Assembly: GCA_916610825.1 (NCBI GenBank)
Contig: OU744449.1
Span: 10,250,243 to 10,314,242 of the forward strand
Length of the DNA stretch: 64,000 nt
DNA from: Haliclystus octoradiatus
Lineage: Eukaryota > Cnidaria > Staurozoa > Stauromedusae > Haliclystidae
Direction: 5' to 3'
Below the pieces are notes generated by a model, which was not told the DNA's origin, ran no database searches, and was given only the letters and a program-made list of their open reading frames with translations. The translations under genes and the position numbers were made by a program. This document shows, in pieces, positions 12,701 through 27,700 of this stretch (the stretch's first letter is position 1; every line of letters begins with the position of its first letter).

Positions 12701-15700
12701 AAGAATCATTTTTAGAAGTAGCTACTCGCGAATATTTGTTTTTCTAACTACCAGCTAACAAACGTTTGTTTTTATCAGCAGAAGTTTCACCTTGTGTTGC
12801 TCAAGAATCATTTTTAGAAGCATGCTCATATCTCACATGTTATGATTATCTGGAAAGAAAAGAATTATCACAGATTGGTGTTTTACTAAATGGTTGCAAG
12901 AACTCTACCAATACGACCAGTTATATCACCCATTATTTTCTTCAGTCGAATTGTCAAAAATTATTAAACACCTATGGAAAGCAAATGAGGTATGAAATAT
13001 TTATTCTATAAATCAATTATGAGTCGCATACTATTTTCAGTTGTGATTTAATTCATGAACGATGCGTAATAAGACAAAAAGGTATCTGGAATCATGAGCA
13101 GTGACAATTGATTTCAGCTTTTCGAGTGCATCATTGAATGGGTAATTGGTCTTTGTGAAGTATTAGCTTGGAAATACTGAAAAAAGTTAGGCAACGTGAT
13201 CACAGAAAGGCTTATAATTGAATATTTACTGAGTATATGTTGTTATGAATTCATGCTGGTATTGTATTGCTACCAAACTGGTATTGTATTGTAGTGCGGC
13301 CTTGGTGTAGTGGCTAGGGTGTTGGACCACGGCCCGCAGGGTCTCAGGTTCAATCCCTGTCCGGAGCACCATAGGTTGGCGTCAGGAAGGGCATCCGGCT
13401 ATTAAACGCACACAAGCTTCAAAATATTAACAAATTAACCAACCACCCCGGTGAAAAAAAGCTGTAAGCTTACCCGGTTCGTGGCAAAATGATAAATCAA
13501 AAAAAAAAAATCAAATCAAAGGTCTGTGATATTCTCGCATCTATACTAAAATATACTTACATATTATAAATATTGTTTGAAAAAAAAGCTTTTGATAAAA
13601 AACATTTGTGGCAACAGTAACTTTAATTTTTTTTAATTGTTTTTTTTTAGCCGAATTGTTGTTAAAATATATTATAATTGCCGCTGATGTTTGCTATAAA
13701 ATAATATTGTTTATACATTGCAAATTGTGACAATTTGTTGTTTTGTTTAGTGACGATCCTGTACTAGAAGAGTCACACAATAAGGTTAGTACTTTATAGT
13801 TTATAGTTTATATATATATCAGGTGGTGTAAGTTGACTTGCTGATTGAACATAGGGTTCATGCTATACAGCAGAGCTTTAAATAATATATAATTGAATAA
13901 ATTGCCTGATGATCGCCTTGGTGGGAAACTTTGAGAAGCAAAAATGATTGTCTGATTTTTGACTTCATATTTTATATATTAGTTTATTGTCTAAAAAACA
14001 TTAATGTTGTGTCCAAGCAAAGATCTTTACAAAGATATAGAATAGTAGAAACAGTTAATGCTTTTTTGTTGATTGAAAAATGAAAATTCAAATATTAACC
14101 AAATAAATGATGATGTTGATAATCTCTTCTGTGTATCTTACTTTTAACAGTTGGTAGAAGTTTCCAATTCAATTTTGAGATCTAATTGTGATGAAACATA
14201 TGATCATCTACAGAATCTTTTTAACGAAGTCTGTCCACAAGGTTTGCTTAAAATGATATCATTTATGTAGTTTCTAAGATTTATTATTAGCTATCAGATT
14301 TATGTTGAATTATACATTTTTCAAATACATATGTCAGGACATTGGCAAAATAAATAGCACCTGTGTGTGAGGATTATTTTGTATGACATGTGAAGGATTT
14401 CTCCATTGTAGAAAACATTGGAAAATTTATATTTTTATGTGGTCCATTATTTGATTTAGTTGCTGTATGTTTGTTTACTAAATTCAAACTTGTTTATTTG
14501 AGGAAAGATTACATAATTTCAGGTATGATTTGTGTGGTCGTATTCATTGAGACTCAACGTTTTGTTAAAGTGCACAACTGCACATGACACCAAATATGTT
14601 TTTTCCAGATTCAAGTACCCATGCAAAATAAATGGGAACTGGCAACAATAATTTTTCGATTTGGACTCATATAAGCTGAGTTATTCAATGTTGAAAATAC
14701 CATATGCCAGAAATAGTGCTCCTTCGAAAGTCGGAAATCATGTCGAAATGACTACAGCCCACTATGGAAAAATAGCGTCTAAAATTATAAAAAAATGTAA
14801 CTTTTTTCTTGCAAAAATGAAATTGTCCACTTCCCAGAACAGATATGCCCATATCTTTGGAACACCTTGTTCGCCATATATGGCTGAAATATAACGTATA
14901 TTTAAGGTTTTATTAGACTCCGACAGAGTTTTTCTGTCAAAAAGGTGTTAAAACACTGGATCAACGCGTGTCAATGGAACAAGGTGTTGGCTACTTAAAC
15001 AGCGGCAAAGCACTTTCATAGAAACAAAAACTTTCATTGCGCTATTTTGGTTGATCTTCTGGAGCTAAATGTCACTGCTTCACTGATTTGTCAACTTGAA
15101 TCTCAACAAATCTCCATAACCTACGTTATGTCTCATTATTTATTTTAGATTGGAGAGTTTGCTATATGTTCTTATCAACGGTTGGTCCAAAACGCCTCAT
15201 TATAACTAGATTGCAAGCTGATAAAGAACCGATTGTTGTATCGTGTTTGATCAATGATGACGAGAGCGCATCTTCGGATGAGGTTAGCTCATTAGAATCA
15301 GATTGGCAATAAGCTGCATCTCAGATCAAGTAGATTTCAAGGTCACATCAACATTGTTCAACATTTAACAATTCACCTTTGAGGAGGATTAATTTATCTT
15401 AAATTTAAGCTTGGATTATCTCTGTCTATAAATTTATGTAGTTTTGAAAGTAATGGGTTATGTCCGCATTTGTTAATTGTTATAAATCGTACAATTATTG
15501 TTCAACATTAACCTGGTCTATTGATGCAATACTGAATTGGAAATATTTTAGTTATGTACATTTGTTTTACATTTATAGGATGATTCTGATTGCGACAGCG
15601 TTGTATGTAATTTGGCATCAACATTTGCTGATGATCCACTAGAAGAATTGTCTGAAATAATAAGAAAGAGTAATGATACAATGTCTATTCAATCTCCACA

Positions 15701-18700
15701 AGAATGGTGGACATCACGGAAAGCACTTGACAAAAGAATGATGGTACGTATCAGCATCAAAAGCTGATAATTATTTTTCTTATCTCATTAAATTTAATGC
15801 TCTATCTTTTGCACTCCACAATCCTTCTAATGAACAACAAGTGGATGATTACTGCCATTGCTGATCCCAATGGACAAAGCATAACGTTATTTTGACTATT
15901 CAATGATTTTATAACTAGTTTATCAGTATTGAACCTTCTCCATTTGGCAGATTTCTCGATTTGTGAAGGACAGTGTAGAATACTGGTTATCAGAAACCTC
16001 AACCATTTGCCAAAAGAATCTTCTTAATACTTGCTATCGAACATTTTCTAATGCTATTATAAACCTGAGTCCCTGCAAGACGAATTCCGTGAGCAACTTC
16101 CATGAATGTTAACAACCTAGCAATTAACATTAAAAGTTCCTTTTATGATCTTTTGATCAAAGGTTTGCTCATAAAACATTTTAAAACGAAGGTTAGCAAC
16201 AAAGAACTACAAGTTTTGATTGGTGAAATCGTTTCAATATATCTTATTATCTCAGCACTCAAGCAAAGAGTGACTCTACCAGCTACCTGTTCCTGGCTTC
16301 TTTTGTGATATACAAGCTAAGCTCAAAATTATGTAATTGAGAAACAAATGCTATCTCTTCTTATTGTTTAACTATTAGCAGTGTATTCCGGAAAGTATAA
16401 TACAATCAATATCGCATAATACGTCATCGTTGGAACCCCAAAGAAAATAACGTACTACACGGTTAACGTAATAATAGAAATAAATACAACAGGCGCTAAA
16501 CAAAAGAAAAGGTTGCAAAAATTTCACAATGGGGTCGTAGACAGTTCACAAACAGTTCATGAAAATTAGGGCCATTTATCTTTTATAAACTTTTCATAAA
16601 CTGTTTTCGCAGGGGATAGTTCAAATTTAATTACAATAACATCTTTCTGTTTCAAATTAACTTACTATAGAATTGAATAATATTGATCAAATATAGCTCT
16701 AAATCTTCAGCTGAACGTTGAAAGTTTTTCTCTACCTGAAACAAGTCACTTCCTAAACCAAAACGATTTCCGTTCCCGTTTTTGATAAGAGTTTTTCTAT
16801 CAAAAAGTTGTTAATACACTGGATCAATGCGTGTCATGGAACAAGGTGTTGAGTACTTAAACAGAGGCAAAACATGTATAGCATAACGTATTATTCAATA
16901 TTAATTAATTGACTTTGGCCGCATTTCAGCCGGGACAAATATAATTTAATGTATTACTCAATAAAATGCATTGTACGATTTATTATGTGAAATTGACTGT
17001 AGCATGTCTAAAGACCTATAGCATGTAAACAATTAGTAGTTCGTGAACTGACAATGATATGACGTATGATGTCAAAACGTTATCATCAATCACTACTTGT
17101 AATTATCCTTGTTAACCTTCATTTGTACTCTTTTCATGAAATATTCTTGGTAACTTCATGAAATGTCCATGAAGGTTTAGGACAAGTAGATTTGGTCATT
17201 TAGCATTCATGAAGTGTGTTTTCAGAAGGTGTTGTGTCTCTCACACATTACTTATAAAATGATCAATCTTACTTAGAAATTGATAAGAAGGCTTGAAAAG
17301 AGATGGTTGTCATGCTGGAAAGGTATTCTCATGGGTGAATTACAAGATGAAGATGACCGCGATACAATGCTGAATGCTGCCAAAGACATTCAAAAGGTTA
17401 TCAGTGATAATTTAATGCTTGAGATCAGACTGGACATAGCAATGGTAAGTTTTATTTATTAAATGTGCAATGGGCTGCTTCTTTTGACAGAGGATTCTGA
17501 AGGTGGACCGTCTATCAATTTGTATTAGTTTTGATTAACAATCATACTTCACCTGTGAAGATAGTTCATGAATGTTAAATGGCCCATGAACAATTAATGA
17601 ACTGTAAATTAAAGTCCATGAAAATTGGGTCATTTACAGTTCATGAACAGTTTATGCAGGTTGTTGTATGTATGTATGTATTTTATTTAAAACTCGTATT
17701 CTACTGAATGGAAATTAAATATTTACAAGCAGTTGTCTGAAAGACACGTTTTACAGAATTCCGAGCAGTACGAAAATTTAAAATCTTACAATAGCATTAA
17801 TGTTTAAAAGAATTATTTCATGATTATATATACAAATAAAAATAAAAATAAAAACGATCCATCAAGAATTGTAAGACATTTATACAGTTGAAAAATTTAT
17901 TATCCATATGTTGAAGTAGGCTAACGGATTCATGCATTGTGGGGATTGTCTAATTAATTTAATGAAGTCAGAACTACTTTTTGCTGTTATTAATTTGGCA
18001 TTACTTCTAGCTATGCTATTGTAAACTGCTGATGCCATTACGATTACAGATCTTTTTCCTACTTCTTTACAAAATGTTCTAACTTTGAAATCCTTTCTGC
18101 TCAATGCTCTCGTTTTCCCGCTCACGTAGGCAAATTCACATAGCAAGTATTGAGGTGCATTTCCATTACGAACATCCCAGCTTAATTTGAGTTCCGATAA
18201 CATACTTCTTTGTCGCAAGGTGCTTATTGTTAATCCAACTTTATTAAAAACGTCTTTACTGCCTTACAATGGATCATTGCGACACTTGCCCATGCAAAGT
18301 TGAACAGCCTGACGAAAGCATTTGTCAAGTCTTTCTTGACTTAGAAAGTTGTTAAAGTTCATGAACAGTTCATGAACTCAACGATGTTTTTGCTACTAAT
18401 GTAGTAGGCTCCCAAAACTGGTTTTCAATATAGAAGAACATTTTAAAGTTCAACATTTCTGAAATTTGACTTGATCAGAAAATTTGAAATTCAAATGATA
18501 AATATTGAATAGGAAGAATGGCAAAAATTATAATTGAAAACCTTCTGAATTTGTGCTGGCCTTCAAGGAACATGACTCCTAGAATCCTTCACGTTGTGAC
18601 AGCCTGCTAGTATTGTACTAATATTAATTTGAGAAATATGTAATCAACCATTAAGTTAAAACAGCCAAAAGTCTTGCTTCATCACAACACTATTTTGTTG

Positions 18701-21700
18701 TTTCACCCTATATATTGTTATCATTATCATCTATTATTAATTCATTTAAAAACACATCATATCGATGCGTTTTGGCATTTGGTGCTTGGATGGTGGGAGT
18801 GTATAATTTAATTTTTTTTCGTTAGACCAGCTAGCAATCCTGTCACCACCCAAAGCATCAGTCACGTTGATAATCAGTGGAGAATTACAAAATAATAAAC
18901 TAAAAGTAAAATAACTAAATTAGAAATATAGATTAAATAGGACCTGGAGAAATTAAGGCTTGCATCTTGATTAGTTTTAGTTAACTGAAGCATATTAACT
19001 TTGCAATAACAATACGCGTAATAGCGAATAAGAAGAGTATTACCGAAATAATAAGTGTACTAGTGAAACAGCGTAAGGTAGCTAGCGCTTACAAACCAGA
19101 ATAAAATCAATTGTTCCTTGCTTTCAATATTGGCATCATTGCACCCACGCAGTGTCTTGTACCCAGGACACTTCCTAACTGCTATAATCAATAAGACTTT
19201 TTTTTAACTTGACTAAATTAAATGTAATCTCCAATATACCACCGTAAAAACCGTCAACTTTATAATTACTTGAATTTTACATTTATGGTACAGATATTCT
19301 TCAATAAACAAGCACTTTACTTTTGATAATCGGGTGATAACATCCAGATAGATAATTATTACAATGATCGAACACATACACAATAATAATGATAGATATA
19401 TATAAACATAAACATTTTGATAATTGAGTACAGTTGATAACATGGAGTGTGAAATCAATATACAAATTGATATGACAGTGCTCCTAATAAGGGATTACAT
19501 CACTCTTGTGAGTGGGTTATTCGAATTTAGACCCACGAGTTCACTAACAACAAACGAGAAATCCATATCGTAAGCAAGGCGGCCTATGTAAAGTATAACA
19601 TAAAGAGGAGAGCGCCTTTGTGTAACTCAGTTTTAAGCTAATAAACTCTTTAAACTCATGAATTGTTGCAATACTTTGCTACACAACACACATACCTACA
19701 TATTGACAGTAACACAATATATTGTTATTTTCTTATAACATGATTTATTACTTCCCATGTCAATTATTTTGTAAATATTTTGTTTAACTTTGCAAAGTTG
19801 ATCTGCCAGGTGGTGTATATTTGTTTTGTTTCTACTTTGATCTAGATTTTTCTTGAAACGTTGATCGCTGAACATTCAAATCAAGTATCAAGCATTGTTA
19901 AGTGTGCATTTGAAGATGTTGATGCTAAGTCACTTCGAGTAAGTAACAATGAATCGGCACATGCTGTTGCATTCTTGGTTATACCAATGATTGTCACAAT
20001 GTCAAATTTCTCTGGTTCATATTTGTGATTGCTATGAAATAGGATTGCCTGTGGTTGTCATTTTGTTACTTCCTCATTGGAATTCTTTAAGAAAATAGCA
20101 ATGCCAAGTTATATTTTTATGCTTGCTGATAAGTCCCCTGCTAAAACCAGTTCAGAAGTTTGTGAAGATTGGGGCCATTTAAGGTTAATGAACTGTTCAT
20201 GAACAGTTTTTCGCAGAGGTCATATTCCCTCATCTGAACCAATAATATTAGCAGTTTTGTTTAATGACCATAGTTGAAGGAGATTTGCTCTGATATTCGA
20301 TAAGGGCTGCAGATTTGATAATCTGCAATTAAGATTTCCTTGAGGTCTTGTCAACCAGAGAAAGGAATAATAGTAATTGGACCAAGTTGGTGATAGAACT
20401 CGCATCTCTGCACTCTGGAGTCAATTCAGTCCTTGTACAGTGCATGTATGTTTTGCCACTTCCTACTGTGCATCCGCACAAGATTAAGCTTTGAGCTACA
20501 TTTATCAATCACCTTGATGGCTACATTTTTCAATTAATTCTCTAGAAGGATGGTTGATGCTTGTTGACTAAATTAAGAATCAATTCATTAAATCGGTAAA
20601 CGTGGAATTGTGCACTTTTGATGGAACGTCTTAAAATGTTTTCATTTAACTAAGAATTGTTCATTGGCTGTTTTGTGATCTCCGACCTGATTTTTGTGAT
20701 GTTGGACTGTTGATGAAGGGCCTTCAATCCTTCATTTAATTGTTGGTGAACTGTTGATTAAGCTCATTGAATATCCAATTATTAATGCAAATTGTGCATA
20801 TACACAAAGCAAATACACTGTCTAGATTTGATCTATGAACTTTCACCTATTCTCCATGAAACAAGGATATTGCTGATGCAAATGTTTATTGCAACAACTA
20901 CTTTCTGAGTGTAATATGATCTACTATATTTCAGACTGTAACAAGAATGATCAAAAATATATTGCTTAAACGTTGCAAGTAAGTAATTGATAACCTATTC
21001 TGTGTTTTGAAAAAGGATTAAAGGGACATATCATATTATTATCAGGGCTCACTGAAGTTCATTGAAATTTTATTTAAAATAACGGATAATGCAAACCTTG
21101 TGCAGTTCATGCAACAACTGATTTCTAGGCTTTGAAAGTGCTCAAATCAGGGCCCGACAAAAACAGGAATCCCGGAATCCTAGATTTTGGAAGGTTAGAG
21201 CAAATGCAGAAGAAAATTGCTATTTTTAATGATATATTGGTCAAACATCACCAAAAAGAATAGGAAGAAAATGCTGACATGCCTCTTGTATTTCAGAAGG
21301 CTGAACCTTTTTCTGGACCCAGTGGTCCGATTTACCAAAAACTAAAATTGTTTATCAAAGTGCATCTTGATACATAGTGATTATACCCTCATTGAATATA
21401 TTTTTGTAACAAATGACAGTGATAAAAACACAGGATGTCGCTAAATCTTTGTTTGTTTGTTATGTCTGGATGTTTTTTATCGCTGTCATTTGTTACAAAT
21501 TTAATAAGCAAGAATTTATTAATGAATATCTTTCAGGTCATTATATGGTTTGAAGCGTGGTCCTATGGTATTAGTGATGGACGAGGTAATTTATCATTCT
21601 GTCAGCTAACGCGCTTTCTATATAAGCCCAAATTTTCCTTCAAATCAAAATGAGAGACTTTAAGAACAATAATAAGAAAACTATATTGACATATCTAAAT

Positions 21701-24700
21701 ATAAGGGGTTTGTATCTAGGGTAGACCTATATTTTTATAAGGTAGCCAATGCTGAGTTATATAGTTTGCAAGGTCTCATCCTTCACAGCATATAACAATT
21801 TATTTTCAAAATTTTAACAAGCTTAGATAAAATTTTCAGAAATGCCATGGGAATGTCATTGCTGCCTGGACTACGTTTTCTCTGTTTGTCAAGTAGTCAT
21901 AGAAAGCTCCTGCCGGCAACTCCTATCACCTTTTCATTTCAGTTTCGTTGTATTTATTTAGCCTGGATTTTTGATTATTTTATTATCTTCCAGCTGATTC
22001 ATCCCTATCCCTTTTATATAATTAATTGTATAATTGTATTCCATTCAGCAACTATCAAGTGTACCATGGGAAACTCTGGAATATTTATCAAATGTACCAA
22101 TCACAAGAATGCCTTCCTTGCTACACCTTTTGGCACAACTCCGAATTCGCAAAGTAAGACCAATTATTTATTTTTATTGAAATCAGAAATTAGTCATTCT
22201 ATAATGAAAAATGAAATGGCTTTTATGTTATTGCACCACCTGGTTAACTCTTATTTTTATTCTTTAATCTTCTAGAATGTTCTTTCCAATGGTGTTGATC
22301 CAACAAGCTCATTTTTTGTTTTAAACCCAAGAAATGATTTACCACGAACAGAAAAAACATTTTACAAGCTTTTTACTGAGTATGTCTTTGATTTGTTTGT
22401 ATAGAAGTTTCCTACCCCTGTAAAAACAGTTCATGGAAAAGTCCATCGCAAAATTGGGACATTTAACATTCATGAGCTAGTTCATGAATAACCTGTGTAC
22501 CAAAGGCCCCAAGGTTGTTTCAGAAACCATAGGGTCTGTGAACTAAATTGTGATTTCTGTCCAACAAGTTCTCATGAGCTGGGGATATAATGTATGCATT
22601 ACGTCTTATTATCATTAAGATCATCATAGTGGCTGTTAACTATGACGTGTTTGACAAAGAGATGTGATTTTATGACAATTGATATTTTGTGTTACTGTGT
22701 GAATCAGGGTGTGAATAAGTTACCAAATTTATATAGGTGCTATTTTCGATGGGCTGAAAATCACACATTACTGTAGTTCACTGACACTATGGTTTCAAAA
22801 ACAAACCTCAGGCTTGTACACTGGATAGTTCATAAACAATCCGTGGACTGTTTAAAAAATGATGTTGAACAGTTCATGAAAATTAATCAAGTCCATGAAC
22901 TGGTAATAATTGTTCAACACACTAACACAAAACATCAATTGTCCTAAAAAAAATTGTTCATGAATTGCTCAACAGTGTGCATGCACAATTCATGATCTGA
23001 ATAATTTTTTCGCATGGGTAAATATGTATGCCAACACTAATTTATGCTAACTGAATAATTATGAATATTCAGATCCTTTTAAATTAGAGGCGTATCAACT
23101 GGAGGTCTACAAATTTGATCAGAATTTTGTAGGATACATATTGTATCTCAATGATTGTACCAGATCGGTTCCAAACTTTCAAATTGAAGCAGATTTCGGA
23201 GTTCTTTCTTAATGTGTATGTTAATACATTCATAATCTTCTTTATTACTAAAACCAACTAACCGGTAGAGCATCAGCCACAGTAATTATGCTTTATAGGC
23301 ATAGACGATTTATAGGTATTCAAATTGCAATACTAAACTTAATCATGAATTTCGCTCCTGCCAATATAACTATTACGCTCTGTGACGACCATCCATTCCA
23401 ACAATAAAAGTTGATAAGCATTTTGTCATCAAAACGTTTTTGGGGGGTGTCAAAGCTACATTTAATGTATTACCAAAAGACTTCAAATTCTGTTTTGATT
23501 TGAAAGATGATGAACCTAGAATTTAAAATTGATGAACTGTTCATGGACTGTTCACTAACTCAGTTCATGGACCGTCCACTCACTTTTCACGAGGTAAAGC
23601 TTCTATGAAACTGAGAAATATATACTGTAAATATAAAAACATCTATCAAAAAATGATAGCTTTATGTAATTTTGCCTCCTTAAATTGAGTAGGACTATAT
23701 GACTTCCAGCAAAATCTATATTGATCGATTTGAGTATTTGTTTTCATTTTCCAGGCAGAGAAGATGGCCAGGAATTGCTGGAAGACCCCCAACAGCTGAT
23801 GAATATATGAAGGCGCTTACAGATTATGAGCTATATATGTGAGTCAATGAGTGAAATTGCCTTTAAAGGAAGTTTTATTGTATCAACATCTCAAATAATA
23901 ACATGAACGATGCCATATTTTTGTGATTTCAAATTTTGAAATGCAATACGGAAAACTGCGCAATAGAAATTATGCTTCAATTTATAAATAAAATGTTTCC
24001 CGGTAATAACATAGTGATATTTTTGAACAGTGAAAAGAAATCAAACTAGGAAAAACAACAGCAATATCAACTTCATCAGTAAATAAAGGGCTTTATGGTA
24101 AAATTCTTGAAGAGTGATGTTGGGAGATCATGATGAATAAATGAACCGCGGAAAAGTTCATTATAGCTTCTCAAGTGTTTGCAATGGAGTACTGAATAAC
24201 CCAAGCAAAAACGCTGTTCTAAAATGATAAACATACATTTATAATGTTATCATGTCAGAAATTGAAATTTGGTTTGTCCGCCATTTATGTCTCTTGATCT
24301 TTACCTGTTCATGAACTCCAAAATGCACGATTTCACAGACAATCATCAACGATCAGAAATGTTCATAGATAATCAACTAAGTTCATGAGTAATATCATGA
24401 AGTTCAGTGAGCTCTTAATGAACTGTTTATGGACAGTATTGACAACCATCTGCTAGTAGTGTATTATATTAACTACGTTTTAGGATGCTGTTTGGATTAA
24501 CATTACTTGTGCAATGTGCATGTGTAAATATATTATGCAAGTGTTTTCATCAGCATACAATGCTAAATTGTACTTTATTCAACTTAACTAGTAATTATTC
24601 TGTTCACACTTTAGCTATTGCGGACATGGAAGTGGTGCAGAATACCTACGGAATAAATTATTACAAAAGTTAGACTGCAAAGCTGTTTCACTTTTAATGG

Positions 24701-27700
24701 GATGCAGCAGTGGAAAACTCAAGGTAAATATAGACAGATAGATAGAAATATATTTCATCCATTGAAACAGGAAATATAAAACTGTGCAGTGAATGGTGCC
24801 AGTAACTTTTTCAAGCATGTGACATGGGTTCACTTACAAATCCCCATTCTTATATAATGACTTTTGGATTTCTCTATCAACCTTAGCTGTGATTAAAGGG
24901 TTCCTACACATCCAGAAATGAAATTGTTCAGTCTTTTTCTGCCTTTATAAACTCTACAAATGTATCCTTTTCAGTCTAAATCCTTAGTTTTAGTCTATTT
25001 CCAACGAAAAGCAAAGCCCCTAGGTTTCTAATGGCGAGTACACAAACATATAACAACTAAAGTACCACAATACCGCTGAGACAATAACACAATTAATCAA
25101 CTGTAGTACATAACTAATTATCACATGGCAGTCTATGCATTATAAACAATACAATGCTGTAAACAGCAAACTCTATACTAAATATGCAACATGACATCAT
25201 ACATTTGATACATAGACATGACAGTGAACAGGAGGATGTGATATTGTGAAACTAACTATAACTAAACCCTACACACATGAACCAATCAGATTGCAGGAAT
25301 CTTTACAATTCTTTTTTGTTATTACAGAAAAATGGATTGTATGATGCCAGTGGCACTGTAATGAATTACTTGTATTCATCTTGGTAAGTAAACAAAAATG
25401 GACTTGTAAATCATCATGCATCTAATTGTTTTCAATCCTTTGATATCTTACTCTTCTCATATAAGTGAGAATTTTACTGAAATATCAATACAATATTTAA
25501 TTCCAAATTTTCTGTGCTGAATGTAAATTTATCTGTAAATTGAATCAATACAAATTATTTCGGGAATTTGATTAAATATTAAGCAATTGGCGGCTCGTAA
25601 TTTTCTGACGCCTTCTCGTTTTCTCCTTACGTGCTTGCTCATTAAATGTATTTGAAAACTCCTGATCAAATTGGAAATTCTCATTTGTGATATCAAGTTC
25701 GAAGTGTAAGATCGATTGTGTTTTCGAAACAAGTTTTGCTATGGTGATTTGGCGTCAAACTCTTAACCAATCAGATTGATCGAAATTTTTTCGTTATGAT
25801 AAATGGACATTGATTACTCATTCAAATAGGTAATTATTGTTCTCTAAAGTCTCTACCCCATCAGTTTGTATTTGATTAAATAATTATCTGGCTAGAGTCC
25901 CTATTTACAAATTGACCAAGCAAACTCTTCAGTATTGACATCAAAATTGAATTAAACTTAAAAATTAAATTTTAACTTAACCATGCTCTTTTCTCCTTTA
26001 CTCGAGCTACTTACATGTTTTTGTCTCAAACAGTGGCATTTTCTTTATCACAAATGAAATAAAAGTTATATAAGCAATCGCATACAGTCAAGTATGTTAA
26101 AGCGGGCACCTCCATACAGCGGTCACCTGTCTATAATGGTCACTCTGGCAATGTCTAAAATGGTGATTTCTATTGAATCAAACCCTGTATATAAAGACCA
26201 CCTGCACATGACATTCAATTTCTCTACATTTCATAGTTGCTGGCTGTTATATACAGGTTTCATTGTAGTTAGAAATTATTTCTTATTTTAAAAATAAAAT
26301 CTGGTTATGTTTGAATATGATAACGTTAGACACTGAACTCAACAAATTTTGTGGACAAAAAGTAGTGTACATGTTTGGATGAGAACATGACATATAAGAG
26401 TGAATGTCATCTATATTTGCCAGCTTTTAAAAGTTATAATTACGTCTAAGACCCAGTTCTCAGATTTCTGTTCACTAAAAGACAACAAAATCTAACACCT
26501 TTTCGGATCCAGCAGTAGTTGCTGCAAATGTTGCAAAATAATAAAACCACTAATTGCATGCACAGTCCCTGGTATGAGTATATGAATCAGTAGACACTGT
26601 GTTAACGAATAATTTTGGCTTTGAGTCTTGGCAAAGCTAAAGGGTTTTGGCTTTGAAATATTCTGCATTGAAGATTTATATTTATTAAAACTGATAATCA
26701 TGTCAGTAATGGTTCTTGGTTCCAAGTCTCTTTATGCAGAAGTTTGTTTAGTGACCCAACCACTGCAGAAGACCCAGTTTGTGAATTTATCAAGCAGTAA
26801 ACAGCATTTATCAAGAATTTATATGGCATCATTTTCATAAGGAAAGTGCCACTACACTACAAAATTAAACTACTAACTACCCAATTAAAATTTCCATTCA
26901 ATGTGTTAAAGACGTGAAGAAGTTTAGAATGGTGTGCAAATCTATGCTAAACTATTCTCTGCATTCAACAATCAATGTTTTAACGAGAGTGCTTAGCACT
27001 ACAAGCAAATTAAATTGCAAGCATATTAAGGGTAAAAACAATTCAGCTAATCAAATAGTATTGTTAAGCTTATGCAATCTTGAGGGGATAATTCATGAAA
27101 ACTGTTACAATCAAACCTTTTATATATATAATATAATATAATATAACATGCATAATTGCGTATTTATATAGCGCCCTGTCTTAGTTTTGTCTGAAAGTTG
27201 TAAGGGAGTTGCAATTTTGTATGTCCTTTGGTAGGGTGGTATAAGCAAGAAGCCCTGCTATACTAAATGCTCGTAATGCATACTTGTGATTATATTTAGG
27301 TACAAATAAGTTACAATAGATCGAAGGCATGGATACTTTTCTATTGAGCTCACTTGGATGAACATATCCGATAGATAAGATGGTGCCATTCCATTTAACG
27401 ACTTGACAACAATAATACACAATTTGAACTTAATTTGTTGGAATAATATAGTGTTCACCTCTCTATAATGGCCAATTTGTATACCTCACATAGATAGCTG
27501 TTATGTACAGGTTTCACTGTATGTCATTTACCGTTGATGGTATAAATTTCATAAAGTTTGAGTAGGGCAGAGTTTGATGTCTAAATGTTTTCTTTCCAGT
27601 CCTGCTGCAGTTGCAAACCTTTGGGATGTAACAGATAAAGATATTGATCGTTTTCTTCAACAACTCTTGACTGAATGGTTAGATGAAAATCGAAACTCAA

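Noticed and set aside
13651-13720. Extra separase exon after the acceptor TTTTTTTTAG at 13,650
   Set aside because: In the required phase the frame meets TGA within 12 codons; the acceptor at 13,750 continues cleanly.
14661-14894. 77-codon open frame as a gene
   Set aside because: It lies across a dispersed repeat related to foldback E and shows no protein family features.
21847-22275. 142-codon open frame as a gene
   Set aside because: It is a shadow: the real coding exon 22049-22153 lies in another frame of the same strand and continues separase.
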